This document shows positions 4,667-12,355 of a DNA stretch of 44,293 bases, one piece after another. This DNA is from a virus. The stretch spans positions 1 through 44,293 of IMG/VR virus record IMGVR_UViG_3300031566_000099. One strand, 5' to 3'. The notes under the pieces were generated by a model. The model was not told the origin of the DNA, did no database searches, and saw only the letters and a list, made by a program, of their open reading frames with translations. A program made the translations under genes and the position numbers. Position 1 is the stretch's first letter. Every line of letters starts with the position of its first letter.

Positions 4667-5969
4667 ATTTAATGATTACCTCTTTCGGCGTCTCGAAAAC
4701 TGGGACAAAGAATTGGCCAAAGACAGGTATCCTCACAACTACCTGTATTCGAACATGTATCAAACAAAGACCTGGCCAGCGTTCACGGGCCACGTCCACA
4801 AGTGGGATCGTGTCCACGTTACTCGTGCCAACGACACAGGTTGTTGGGAGGAAATGGATTCAGATTCCTGCATTACCAACATCTGCGATCCGACTCCGAA
4901 GTATCTGGGCTGGGGATCCACCCGAGATGAATACGTCAAGTATCATCAGGATTACCGTACCCCAGTCTTTTGCTTCGACCAGCTTCGACACGTCCAGGAG
5001 GCAAGGGCGCAACTCGCGGCTGTCGTGGAAGGGCTTCAGAACCAACCGGAAGAGATTATTTCTGACTTCCTTCGTATCCTATCGATGCGACAAGCAGATT
5101 ATCTTCACATCTGCGGATCGGCCAACACCAAGGTAACTGTCTCGGATCCGGACACACTTTTCACTGAAGGGTGTCTAAACCTCGATCTCGGTGGGGTTGG
5201 AAATCTGCCCACATCAAAGTTGTCTATGGAGTATCTGGACAACCATATCGAGGACCTGATGTACAACGGGTATCATAACAAGGAATTCGTTCCGAACGGC
5301 AAGTTTATGATCACCTGCGACATCCAGACTCAGCGCAATCTGGCAAATGCAAACCCGGCACTGACGGGTATGTATCAGGCTGCTGACTTCGTGAAGGGCG
5401 GGAAATTCTACGCCTATGGAGTGATGAGCGGAGTTGGCAACTGGTTGTTCCATGTGGACAAGGCGCCGTTGCGCTTCAACCATATTGGAGGAGGCAAGCT
5501 GCGCCGGATCTGGCCGTATGAGAACGAAGCCGCTACTGTCGGCAAGAAGCCGGTGTTCTCGGATCAGTACAAAAACGCAACCTACCAGATGTATCACGTC
5601 TACAACCGCGCAGCGCGTGAGGTGTATGTCGGTGATATTACCTCTGTGAACAACACCATGAAATTCGGGCTTGCCCGTTCCCTCATGGGCAAGTGGTCTT
5701 GGAAAAACCCTGACTACTTCGATGCTTGGGACATCAACACCGGAACCGTTTGCCCTCACGACAACGTGAAGAAGAACAAAGGTTTCTTCCTTGGGGAATA
5801 CGAGATGGGCGTCAAGACCATCTACCCTGAGATCGAAATGATCATCATTGCCAAGCGCGAGCCGCAGGGCATTGTTAACGTTCCTCGCGTCGCTGCCGAC
5901 ATTGTGATGGGTGGAACTGGAACTGCCTATCAGGAACTGACTCCGTACAACACCCTCTGCGAAGGTTAA
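4647..5969 (+). CDS. probable major capsid protein
   Basis: A 440-residue protein beginning MAVNCDKFNDYLFRRLENWD. It starts at 4647 after a weak AACAGG; a longer frame from 4560 reads through the upstream small gene and is unlikely. Features typical of a major virion protein: mixed alpha/beta, no membrane segment, aromatic-rich N-terminal arm (YPHNYLYSNMYQTKTWPAF), helical middle (QEARAQLAAVVEGLQNQPEE), and a strand-rich C-terminus with EYEMGVKTIYPEIEMIIIAK. It is first in the rightward structural operon, stands alone before a hairpin terminator, and is followed by decoration-type genes. I recognise it as capsid-like by size, composition and context rather than by a specific motif; an HK97 fold is expected but not shown. 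Confidence 0.7.
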   Translation: MAVNCDKFNDYLFRRLENWDKELAKDRYPHNYLYSNMYQTKTWPAFTGHVHKWDRVHVTRANDTGCWEEMDSDSCITNICDPTPKYLGWGSTRDEYVKYHQDYRTPVFCFDQLRHVQEARAQLAAVVEGLQNQPEEIISDFLRILSMRQADYLHICGSANTKVTVSDPDTLFTEGCLNLDLGGVGNLPTSKLSMEYLDNHIEDLMYNGYHNKEFVPNGKFMITCDIQTQRNLANANPALTGMYQAADFVKGGKFYAYGVMSGVGNWLFHVDKAPLRFNHIGGGKLRRIWPYENEAATVGKKPVFSDQYKNATYQMYHVYNRAAREVYVGDITSVNNTMKFGLARSLMGKWSWKNPDYFDAWDINTGTVCPHDNVKKNKGFFLGEYEMGVKTIYPEIEMIIIAKREPQGIVNVPRVAADIVMGGTGTAYQELTPYNTLCEG

Positions 5970-5987
5970 TCGCTACCTTGTCCTATG

Positions 5988-6013
5988 GCGCCTCCCCGTA
6001 CTTGGGGGGGCGC
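5988..6013 (+). terminator. hairpin terminator after capsid gene
   Basis: GCGCCTCCCC (5988-5997) pairs with GGGGGGGCGC (6004-6013), one G-T pair, around a 6-nt loop. TTTAGGGCTTT follows. It lies between the capsid stop codon and the next gene and would attenuate read-through, lowering downstream expression relative to the capsid protein. Confidence 0.65.
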
Positions 6014-6054
6014 TTTAGGGCTTTGTGGTTTTACAAGAACCAGAAAGGAAACAA

Positions 6055-6465
6055 ATGGCTAATCCTACATGCACTTCTACAACCTGGATTGAAAACGCAG
6101 CGGCTTACACCGGAGTTGGAAATGGTGGATCTCTTGATCCAAAACAGCAAAAGGCGCTAGAGCTTCACGCAATGGCTTTAGAGTTGGCGGCAATTGGAGG
6201 AACCGATTACACCGCGGCTTTAGAAACAACGTTGATTGAGGATGCGGATGCAATTGCCGCATACATGAATGAAGATCAACTGTGTGCAGCGAAAATAGCA
6301 ATCTGCTATGCAAACGCGGATTCGGCCGGCGCCGCGGATCCTGGATCAATCACCGACAAGCTTGAGGCTGTAAAGTCGCTAGTTTTGTTCGACTGTCAGC
6401 GCCTAGACAAGGCATGGACCCTTTTGAGGTGCCAGCTTGGACGGGCAAAAGACTACGTTCAGTAG
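6055..6465 (+). CDS. helical structural protein downstream of capsid (136 aa)
   Basis: Begins MANPTCTSTTWIENAAAYTG at 6055, directly after AGAAAGGAAACAA. It is almost all alpha-helical: LDPKQQKALELHAMALELAA, then DYTAALETTLIEDADAIAAY, LCAAKIAICYANADSA, and a C-terminal SLVLFDCQRLDKAWTLLRCQ. It resembles the MATC family that follows (N-terminal MA..C, LxxDAxxxxxxLxxxQ pattern) but is not a clear repeat copy. I remember similar small proteins after the capsid gene in uncultured phages. Likely a virion component such as a head decoration or head-completion protein. Confidence 0.5.
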   Translation: MANPTCTSTTWIENAAAYTGVGNGGSLDPKQQKALELHAMALELAAIGGTDYTAALETTLIEDADAIAAYMNEDQLCAAKIAICYANADSAGAADPGSITDKLEAVKSLVLFDCQRLDKAWTLLRCQLGRAKDYVQ

Positions 6466-6480
6466 TTTTTGGGTTCATGG

Positions 6481-6515
6481 CCCTGCTTCCTGCAATATGC
6501 TTGCGGGAAGTGGGG
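6481..6515 (+). other. long RNA hairpin between structural genes
   Basis: CCCTGCTTCCTGCAA (6481-6495) pairs with TTGCGGGAAGTGGGG (6501-6515) around the loop TATGC, giving a 15-bp stem with three G-U type pairs. No U tract follows, only TTCATTG. It lies 20 nt before the next start codon. It may act as an attenuator, an RNase processing site or a translational control element. Confidence 0.55.
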
Positions 6516-6535
6516 TTCATTGAGAAAGGTGAGGT

Positions 6536-6772
6536 ATGGCTACTTGCGACGCCGAAACCCTACTTGCTGCTGCGGCGGCAAACCGATTTACAGAACTGTC
6601 TGAAACCGATGCCTGGAGCGTGCTAGTTGCCCTCGCTCAGCGTTGGGAGAGCGGTTCTGACACGGCAGCACAACTTCTGGCTTCTGCTGCAACCAACGAA
6701 TACCTGTTCCTGTCCGATGGATCAGTGTGGGACTGCATCTGTCAGAAGGCGTGTGACATCGCCAATCCATAA
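6536..6772 (+). CDS. MATC-family helical repeat protein, repeats only (78 aa)
   Basis: Begins MATCDAETLLAAAAANRFTE after GAGAAAGGTGAGGT. It contains two copies of a 30-residue helical unit: residues about 5-36 (AETLL..AA..F.ELSE.D) and 44-74 (AAQLLASAATNEYLFLS). The same unit occurs at the start of the next three genes. Unlike two of them it has no beta-rich tail, so it may be a minimal form or an ancestor of the fused versions. Its stop overlaps the next start as TAATG. A virion surface or capsid-binding role is inferred from position next to the capsid gene. Confidence 0.55.
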   Translation: MATCDAETLLAAAAANRFTELSETDAWSVLVALAQRWESGSDTAAQLLASAATNEYLFLSDGSVWDCICQKACDIANP

Positions 6773-7878
6773 TGGCTACATGCTTGGCCGAAACTATTCT
6801 GGAGACTGCCGCGTTAAGCGGATTCAGCAAGCTATCTGAACAGCAGAAGCTGCAAGTGATGCTCCAAAGCATCTATGAGGCATCTGGATCTGCTGATGAT
6901 CTGGATACACTCATGCTGGCGGCGAACACGGCTGGATTTGCGAAGATAGCGGATCAACGCTACAAAGCCTGCATCCTTCTTCAACTGCTGGTCAACATCA
7001 ACGCGGGAACTACGGCTGCATCAACGATCCTTTCCGATGCAGCCACATCCCAGTTCATGTTCTTGGCCGAGAACGACAAGAAAACCGCGTTCCTACAGTT
7101 GATGTGTGATTACAATGCCGTGGATGCCGATGCGGCTTTGTTCATTTCCACGGCGGGCATCACTGACGCAACCGAACAGGCCGCAATCATCGCACTGGTG
7201 GAGGAACTGAAAACAACTGCTCCGCTGTGGGACAATGGGGTTGCACTGTATCCCATTGTTGGTGGGACACAGGCTAAGTTCGCCTACAACCTTGTTGATC
7301 CTACTGCGTATGAGATTAACTGGGTGAACACGCTGGTTGTCAGTGATCAGGGTGTAAAATCCAACGGAACCGATTCATACGGAAGAACTGGAATCACTAA
7401 AGCAGTCACAACAAACAACTATTCCCTGTCGTGCTATAAGGTGGAAGTTGCCTCTGGACCCGGTGGTTTTCCGCAAGTCATAAGCGCATACTTAGGTCCA
7501 GCGAATTCCCCAAGGGAACTTGGACATAACTCAGCGACTCAGCTTTTGTGCCGAACCCCTGACACACTTGCACAGAACATCGGTGGATCCAACCAAACAG
7601 GAACTGTCTTGATGACTTGCACGGAAGGAGGGCAGTTCAGAGTGTTTGTGCGGGGGGTAGAAGGCTCATCTAGTCCGGTTGCTCAAGCAGGGAATATGAC
7701 CGCAGATCCCACTGCTGAGTATGGAATTCTAAACCGCTTTACTACTAGCCCAAGCAGTTTGTGGTACACGGGCTTTATTGGGTTCTTCGCGTTTTGGAGT
7801 GCTGACGTAAGCGCATATACGTCTGAGTGGAACACGGCGATGGAGAATTTCCAAACAGCACTAGGGAGAAACGCATAA
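6772..7878 (+). CDS. MATC-family repeat protein with LamG/concanavalin-like C-terminal domain
   Basis: A 368-residue protein. Three helical units occupy residues 5-36 (SGFSKLSEQQKLQVMLQSI), 44-74 (AGFAKIADQRYKACILLQLL) and 83-114 (TSQFMFLAENDKKTAFLQLM). From about residue 150 it is beta-rich; the end, with GFIGFFAFWSADVSAYTSEW and NFQTALGR, matches the C-terminus of laminin-G/concanavalin-like domains found in phage fibres and surface proteins. These domains bind carbohydrates or cell surfaces. The helical N-terminus probably anchors it to the particle and the lectin-like part is displayed. TAATG couples it to both neighbours. Confidence 0.6.
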   Translation: MATCLAETILETAALSGFSKLSEQQKLQVMLQSIYEASGSADDLDTLMLAANTAGFAKIADQRYKACILLQLLVNINAGTTAASTILSDAATSQFMFLAENDKKTAFLQLMCDYNAVDADAALFISTAGITDATEQAAIIALVEELKTTAPLWDNGVALYPIVGGTQAKFAYNLVDPTAYEINWVNTLVVSDQGVKSNGTDSYGRTGITKAVTTNNYSLSCYKVEVASGPGGFPQVISAYLGPANSPRELGHNSATQLLCRTPDTLAQNIGGSNQTGTVLMTCTEGGQFRVFVRGVEGSSSPVAQAGNMTADPTAEYGILNRFTTSPSSLWYTGFIGFFAFWSADVSAYTSEWNTAMENFQTALGRNA

Positions 7879-8441
7879 TGGCTACGTGCAACGTAGAAAC
7901 CTTGATGCAGGATGCCGCAACCAGCGGATTCCCCAAACTGGCTGCGCGTAACAAGGTGGACCTTCTGTTGCAGTTGTTGTGCAACAAGAGCGCAGGAGGC
8001 GCGGTGGTAACGCCGAATCGCAGCTATGCCACTTACGTCGGTAGTTTGCAGACAAACAGTATTACGGGTGTTTATACCGGACAAGGAGTTCAGTTCACTC
8101 CAGCAACTACGGGGCAAATGAAAATCTACGTCGCTGGCGGAATGCAGCCTGTTTACTTTTCCAACAAAGTTATAGTTTCCTTAGCGTACGGGACTGGAAC
8201 AATCCCAGTTCAAAACACGGCTGCCCCTGACGGTTCACACCTTGCTTATTTGTCTTCAGAGCAAGAAAGTGACATAGCAGTGTCCTATTCAAATGCATTC
8301 GCAATGTATGCAGAAATAAATGGTTTAACACCCGGTACATTGTATTATGCCTCAATTATTTACCGCAGCAATACAGCGTTCAACGTCCGGATACGGCAAA
8401 GTAGTTATTACGCTGAAGAACAAGATCCGCAATCTCCGTAA
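7878..8441 (+). CDS. MATC-family protein with beta-rich tail, paralogue A (187 aa)
   Basis: Begins MATCNVETLMQDAATSGFPK, with start and stop both in TAATG overlaps. One helical unit (residues 5-36, LxxDAAxSGFPKLAxRNKVDLLLQLL) is followed by a Ser/Gly linker and a beta-sandwich-like domain from about residue 45: NRSYATYVGSLQT, GVQFTPATTGQMKIYVAG, AYGTGTIPVQNTAAP and NGLTPGTLYYASIIY. The next gene has the same domain order and matching motifs, so the two are paralogues. The tail resembles jelly-roll modules of phage fibres in outline only. A candidate displayed decoration protein. Confidence 0.55.
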   Translation: MATCNVETLMQDAATSGFPKLAARNKVDLLLQLLCNKSAGGAVVTPNRSYATYVGSLQTNSITGVYTGQGVQFTPATTGQMKIYVAGGMQPVYFSNKVIVSLAYGTGTIPVQNTAAPDGSHLAYLSSEQESDIAVSYSNAFAMYAEINGLTPGTLYYASIIYRSNTAFNVRIRQSSYYAEEQDPQSP

Positions 8442-8986
8442 TGGCAATCGAACCGGCAGAAACAATTGTTGCAAATGCAACTGCCAGCGGATTTCCGTTG
8501 TTGTCAGAAGCATCCAAGATGGATGTTACCTTGCAACTGCTTGCTGATGCGCCAAGCGGGGCTGTTCCAAACAGAAACTACACATCCAACCTTGCCACTG
8601 TAAGCACACAGCTTCGCTTTGTTCATGCTGGATACGGTTTAACACTCGTTCCCAAAACCACAGGAACAGTCAGAGTGATTGCAACCATGCGCGGAAGGTT
8701 TACTGGCACAAAAACGTCTGGTCAGTGCGTTACTTTTTTGCAATACGGAGATGGCAGTGTTCCAGTTTATCAAGAAGCCAGAAAAGGAACACAATGTCCC
8801 GGTACTCCTGATCTTAGTAATTGGGAGAGCCAACCAAATGCTTGGATGAGCAGACCTTACCTTTCCGTGGTAGAAGGACTTACGGTTGGCCAACAATATT
8901 GGTTTGATGTAATTATAGATAACACTAATCCAGCAGACACTTCACACATCCAACATGCTAACATTGTGGTTGAAGAACTAGAGTGA
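8441..8986 (+). CDS. MATC-family protein with beta-rich tail, paralogue B (181 aa)
   Basis: Begins MAIEPAETIVANATASGFPL, overlapping the previous stop as TAATG. It has one helical unit (residues 5-36) and then a beta-rich domain parallel to paralogue A: NRNYTSNLATVST, GLTLVPKTTGTVRVIATM, QYGDGSVPVYQEAR and EGLTVGQQYWFDVII, ending VEELE. The shared order NR-Y, P-TTG, YG-G-PV, GLT-G-Y shows duplication and divergence of the whole gene. The N-terminal MATC has become MAIE, so the cysteine is not essential. Same inferred role as its neighbours. Confidence 0.55.
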   Translation: MAIEPAETIVANATASGFPLLSEASKMDVTLQLLADAPSGAVPNRNYTSNLATVSTQLRFVHAGYGLTLVPKTTGTVRVIATMRGRFTGTKTSGQCVTFLQYGDGSVPVYQEARKGTQCPGTPDLSNWESQPNAWMSRPYLSVVEGLTVGQQYWFDVIIDNTNPADTSHIQHANIVVEELE

Positions 8987-8993
8987 AAACATC

Positions 8994-9194
8994 ATGGCTC
9001 AAATCACACTAACTATACCGGACGTACACGTACCAAGGATTCTTACTGCACTTGGTGCGGCCAATGCCGCAGAGGCAAAAACCAACATCATCAACTATCT
9101 CAAAGGAACTGTTATTATCTATGAGAACCTACAGTTACGAGAGGCCCAAGATGCTCAAGTCGCCCAAGACCTAAACGATCTGCCAATAACGTGA
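8994..9194 (+). CDS. small conserved-type phage protein (66 aa)
   Basis: Begins MAQITLTIPDVHVPRILTAL. An N-terminal beta strand is followed by an Ala-rich helix (LGAANAAEAKTNIINYLKG) and a C-terminal charged helix (LREAQDAQVAQDLNDL). The start MAQITLTIPD..., with helix and a K-x-x-I-x-x-L-K segment, resembles small phage proteins I have often seen near structural genes, with no known function. Its stop overlaps the GTG start of the glycosyltransferase gene (GTGA). No ribosome binding site beyond GAGTGAAAAC. Confidence 0.55.
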   Translation: MAQITLTIPDVHVPRILTALGAANAAEAKTNIINYLKGTVIIYENLQLREAQDAQVAQDLNDLPIT

Positions 9195-9823
9195 GCACTG
9201 CAATAAACATTGAGGAGTTGTTTATTCTCATTGTTCCAACGTCTAGCGGCAAAGCCGAAATCAACACGCTTTGGCGGCTGGCCATGCTTCCTCAACTGTT
9301 GGGCAGGCATTTTTTCCCAGTAACCGTAACAGGTAAAGGGGTCACACAAGCCAGAACCCATGTCTTGGAGCAACTCAAACACAAGTTAGACCAAGGCAAG
9401 ATCGAACATAATGGCAAAGTCAGAGCGCTATGGTGGGACGACGATCTAATCATTGATCCACAATACGACCTTCGGAAGCTGGCCAACACAATCGCAGAAT
9501 CCGACCAGCGCGGGATCAACCTTATAGGCAACTACCGTATTCAATGCGAAACGAACAGCAGAGACATGCAAAACGTGTTGATGCACCTAACGCCCGGAAA
9601 AAAAACCCGATGCTATACTGACCAAGAAATCGCTGGACTGAAGAATTTAGACCCATTGCCTGATACCGTCTCTGGCATGGGGTTTTATTACGGAAACGTC
9701 TTTCTGGATTACAAATTCCACTACGACGAAATAGCCGAAGACGTGAACTTCTTCATAGACCAAAATCTTGAGCTTCACTATTCGGACGTTCAATTATGGC
9801 ACGAAAAGAAAGTGCTGATATGA
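9191..9823 (+). CDS. GT-A-type glycosyltransferase-like protein
   Basis: A 210-residue protein starting at GTG 9191 (GTGA overlap with the previous stop). The N-terminus ELFILIVPTSSG is followed by a helix and the segment VTQARTHVLEQL. LWWDDDLIIDP at residues 80-90 is a DxD-like metal and nucleotide-sugar binding motif preceded by a hydrophobic strand, as in GT-A enzymes. The end YYGNVFLDYKFHYDEIAEDV with DVNFFIDQNLEL fits the acceptor half with an acidic base. Short for a full GT2 but usual for phage versions. It is coupled to an FkbM methyltransferase. It would transfer a sugar to a virion or host glycan; the target is unknown. Confidence 0.6.
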   Translation: MSTAINIEELFILIVPTSSGKAEINTLWRLAMLPQLLGRHFFPVTVTGKGVTQARTHVLEQLKHKLDQGKIEHNGKVRALWWDDDLIIDPQYDLRKLANTIAESDQRGINLIGNYRIQCETNSRDMQNVLMHLTPGKKTRCYTDQEIAGLKNLDPLPDTVSGMGFYYGNVFLDYKFHYDEIAEDVNFFIDQNLELHYSDVQLWHEKKVLI

Positions 9824-10497
9824 GCGTAATGATAAACACCGATCTAGGGATAACGATAGAATACGAAAACTGGATTTCTAACAAAGAGCATCTACACGAA
9901 GTTTTTAGCGAGATCGAAGCAGGAGCGTATTCGGTAGATGTGAACGGTTTGGACGTTGTTGATGTCGGAGCATACTTCGGAGAAACGGCTGTTTATTTTT
10001 CCAAGCAAGGAGCAAACAAAGTGTTCGCTTACGAGCCTTTTCAGAGTGGGCGGTATATCGCATCAAATGCGAAAACCAACCATTGCAATAACATCGAATG
10101 GGTTCATGCCGCTGTGCATAGCGAGACAAAAACAATATCCATTAACCCGAAGTACAAAAACAATGGAGCAAGCAGGCTTCATTACGGCGCTGAATCCGGA
10201 ACAACCCTGCCCCAAATGTCACTGGATGATTTAACAGCCGCACACAATATCAACGGCGGCATATTGAAACTAGATTGTGAAGGGGCAGAAGGCCCAATAA
10301 TACACGGTGCTTCACTGGACACTTTACGCCAATACCAAACAATCTTGATGGAAGTTCATACGGCTATGGCAGACCCGTTTCAAATAAGCTCCAAGCTGGA
10401 GGCGGCTGGGTTTAAGGTAAAAATAAAAAACATCCTGAAAGACAACCGTGGTGTAGAGTTGGGCAGAGAGTTTCACGTTTACGGATATGACACATGA
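9820..10497 (+). CDS. FkbM-family SAM methyltransferase
   Basis: A 225-residue protein; the ATG at 9820 overlaps the glycosyltransferase stop as ATGA. SAM-binding motif I is VVDVGAYFGETAVYF (residues 46-60), the acidic loop is YEP (71-73), and the FkbM signature LKLDCEGAE lies at 149-157 followed by ILMEVHTAM. FkbM-type enzymes O-methylate sugars and other hydroxyls, which fits its coupling to a glycosyltransferase. A second FkbM gene is at 38758-39513. The pair sits inside the structural operon, so the natural inference is modification of a virion protein glycan, though a host surface target is possible. Confidence 0.8.
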   Translation: MSVMINTDLGITIEYENWISNKEHLHEVFSEIEAGAYSVDVNGLDVVDVGAYFGETAVYFSKQGANKVFAYEPFQSGRYIASNAKTNHCNNIEWVHAAVHSETKTISINPKYKNNGASRLHYGAESGTTLPQMSLDDLTAAHNINGGILKLDCEGAEGPIIHGASLDTLRQYQTILMEVHTAMADPFQISSKLEAAGFKVKIKNILKDNRGVELGREFHVYGYDT

Positions 10498-11057
10498 AAA
10501 AGATCAGCCAAAAAACAAAGTGGGAACTCGTTGTATGGCTGATTGTGTTAGCCATCTGCTTCTGGGTCATGCTGAAGATTTCCTACGGTCAACCGCTTCC
10601 CCTTCCGTTGATAATGACAGGAGACGAGAAAGCTTCTGTCACACTCGCATGGGATCCCAGTCCGGACTCTGGTGTAGCATCATACAGGGTGTATATCGGA
10701 ACCAACGCTGGACTCTATGTTCAGAATACCAACGCAGGGCCATCCACAAACCTCACAGTGAACGGGTTGGAGTATGACGTTGAACAGTTCTTCGCTGTAA
10801 CAGCCATCGGAACGAACCAGCTGGAAAGCGATTTCTCCAACGAAATATCCTACATACCAGTTGCCGAAGATGCACCCGGAAGCCCATCGGCACTGACGCG
10901 GCTTCAAAACCCGCAACTGACGCTGCACATTGAAGGAAAGACCGGAACCAACTGGGTAAAACTGGACTCGGTTGAAGTCATTGTAATCAGCACTCAATCC
11001 TTCGGAACGTTCAGGATCCGTCAGGAGATGAAAACGGTCAACGCAGTCGAGTATTGA
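10494..11057 (+). CDS. membrane-anchored fibronectin type III protein
   Basis: A 187-residue protein, with ATGA overlap at the start. Residues 11-32 (LVVWLIVLAICFWVMLKISY) are an N-terminal transmembrane anchor or uncleaved signal. Residues about 45-122 form a fibronectin type III domain: SVTLAWDPSPDSGVASYRVY, LTVNGLEYDVEQFFAVTAIG and ESDFSNEISY. The remaining 65 residues are beta-like. FN3 domains in phages often serve in surface contact with the host. Here the anchor suggests an envelope protein made during infection. It precedes two further membrane-type genes. Confidence 0.7.
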   Translation: MKKISQKTKWELVVWLIVLAICFWVMLKISYGQPLPLPLIMTGDEKASVTLAWDPSPDSGVASYRVYIGTNAGLYVQNTNAGPSTNLTVNGLEYDVEQFFAVTAIGTNQLESDFSNEISYIPVAEDAPGSPSALTRLQNPQLTLHIEGKTGTNWVKLDSVEVIVISTQSFGTFRIRQEMKTVNAVEY

Positions 11058-11059
11058 AC

Positions 11060-11584
11060 ATGGTGCACGACAGAAAGCCATCTGAAGCTGCCATAGCAGA
11101 GCACGAAGCACACATCAAAGTGCTGATGGCTAATGATGCCGAATTGTTCCGTCAGGTCAGCGATACTCGCAAAGAAATGGGCGACGGTTTCAATCGTCTG
11201 TCAGAACTAATCCGCCAATCAACCAAACATCAGCCAGCCAACTGGCCAGCATTGGTTGCAACCGCAGTAGCCATGGTCGCATTCGGCTACAACCACATTC
11301 AAACCGTAAAACAACCTCTTGAAGCGGCAGACGCTAGAGCATCGAGCCGCATTGAGGGAATTACAGCAATCGTGAATGAGACTGCGCGGCTGGCCGGAAT
11401 CACAGAAGCCAAAACCGACCACAATTTCGCACGTGTCCATGAAATGAGTGAGGAAGCGGCTGTTACGCGGGCCAAGGTGGCGAATCTGGAAGGGACTCTT
11501 CACATGCTGGAAAAGCAGACTGATGCCATAGATCTAGGGCGAAGCCGAGGCTGGAACCAATCCGCGCAGCCCCTGAAACCATAG
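11060..11584 (+). CDS. single-pass membrane coiled-coil protein, holin- or spanin-like candidate
   Basis: Begins MVHDRKPSEAAIAEHEAHIK. An alternative TTG start at 11054 overlaps the previous stop as TTGA and would add two residues. A cytoplasmic-type charged coiled coil (residues 8-55) is followed by one hydrophobic segment, PALVATAVAMVAFGYNHI (about 62-80), and a long second coiled coil up to about 155. This layout is seen in inner-membrane spanins and in some phage holin-like or tape-associated proteins. The following gene encodes a lipoprotein, as expected for a two-component spanin, but the topology details do not prove it. Confidence 0.5.
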   Translation: MVHDRKPSEAAIAEHEAHIKVLMANDAELFRQVSDTRKEMGDGFNRLSELIRQSTKHQPANWPALVATAVAMVAFGYNHIQTVKQPLEAADARASSRIEGITAIVNETARLAGITEAKTDHNFARVHEMSEEAAVTRAKVANLEGTLHMLEKQTDAIDLGRSRGWNQSAQPLKP

Positions 11585-11610
11585 TAAAAACCACAACAAA
11601 AAGGAACCAA

Positions 11611-12267
11611 ATGCAAGGACCATACAAATTCATTCTGTTATCAATCATCGCCCTGTCGCTAGTTGGATGCGCTACGAACAAGCCTCCCGGACAATTTGAA
11701 CAGGTTATCTTCAATACGCAGACCAACTGGATTACTCAGGTTGCAGTAGTCACCAATGAAGTCTGGGAAACAAACATTGCGGTTGTATCTGTGACCAACC
11801 AGATCGGACAGATTGTTAAACAAACCAACGAAATCTTTATTCCAAAGTACGAAACGGTTTCTGTAACAAGCACTGTCCCAACCTATATCTTCACTCCTAG
11901 CACCAATGCCATTGCGGATGCCCAGATGATTGGCGGCATTGCCAACGTATTTCTTCCCGGATCCGGTGGTATTATTGGCGGATTGCTGGTGGGGGCTTTA
12001 GGTGTATGGGGCAGGATGCGTAGCTACAAAAAATCAGGAACTGTGCTTGCCCAGAACATTGAAGCAATCCGAGAGTTCATCAAATCCAGCGTTCCTGAAG
12101 GGAAGATTTATGATGAAGCACTTGTAAAATTCATGAAGGACAAGCAGCAGGAAGCTGGCGCTATAGATAGCGTGTTGTCGCTTCTTAGGAAATATGTATC
12201 CAACAAGGATGCTCAAGTTGCTGCAACGGAGATCCAGAACCTTCTGGATACCATACGCAAACCATAA
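11611..12267 (+). CDS. outer-membrane-type lipoprotein with VTN-rich region
   Basis: A 218-residue protein with AAAGGAACCAA before the ATG. Signal sequence FILLSIIALSLVGC ends in a lipobox (LVG-C at residue 22). Residues 35-100 are rich in Asn, Thr and Val (FNTQTNWITQVAVVTNEVW, VVSVTNQIGQ). A Gly-rich hydrophobic segment (GGIANVFLPGSGGIIGGLLV) near 110-130 is followed by a C-terminal helical domain (GTVLAQNIEAIREFIK and beyond). Lipoproteins of this layout I recall from Verrucomicrobiota phages and prophages. A role as outer spanin partner, or in superinfection exclusion, is conceivable. It is the last gene before a terminator. Confidence 0.6.
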   Translation: MQGPYKFILLSIIALSLVGCATNKPPGQFEQVIFNTQTNWITQVAVVTNEVWETNIAVVSVTNQIGQIVKQTNEIFIPKYETVSVTSTVPTYIFTPSTNAIADAQMIGGIANVFLPGSGGIIGGLLVGALGVWGRMRSYKKSGTVLAQNIEAIREFIKSSVPEGKIYDEALVKFMKDKQQEAGAIDSVLSLLRKYVSNKDAQVAATEIQNLLDTIRKP

Positions 12268-12275
12268 AGATCAAT

Positions 12276-12323
12276 CACCCTGCCTTGACGTTTGTCCCGA
12301 CAAGGCATCGGACTGAAAGGGTG
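12276..12323 (+). other. two-part stem-loop upstream of terminator
   Basis: TGCCTTG (12281-12287) pairs with CAAGGCA (12301-12307). An outer CACCC (12276-12280) can pair with GGGTG (12319-12323). No U tract follows. It lies in the 88-bp gap between the convergent rightward and leftward genes and precedes the stronger hairpin at 12326-12349. Confidence 0.45.
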
Positions 12324-12325
12324 AG

Positions 12326-12349
12326 CCCCCCCTGTGAGTGCAGGGGGGG
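12326..12349 (+). terminator. strong hairpin terminator between convergent operons
   Basis: CCCCCCCTG (12326-12334) pairs perfectly with CAGGGGGGG (12341-12349) around TGAGTG, followed by TATTTGTT. It ends the rightward operon after the lipoprotein gene and may block leftward transcripts leaving the portal gene, although that side lacks a U tract. Confidence 0.75.
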
Positions 12350-12355
12350 TATTTG

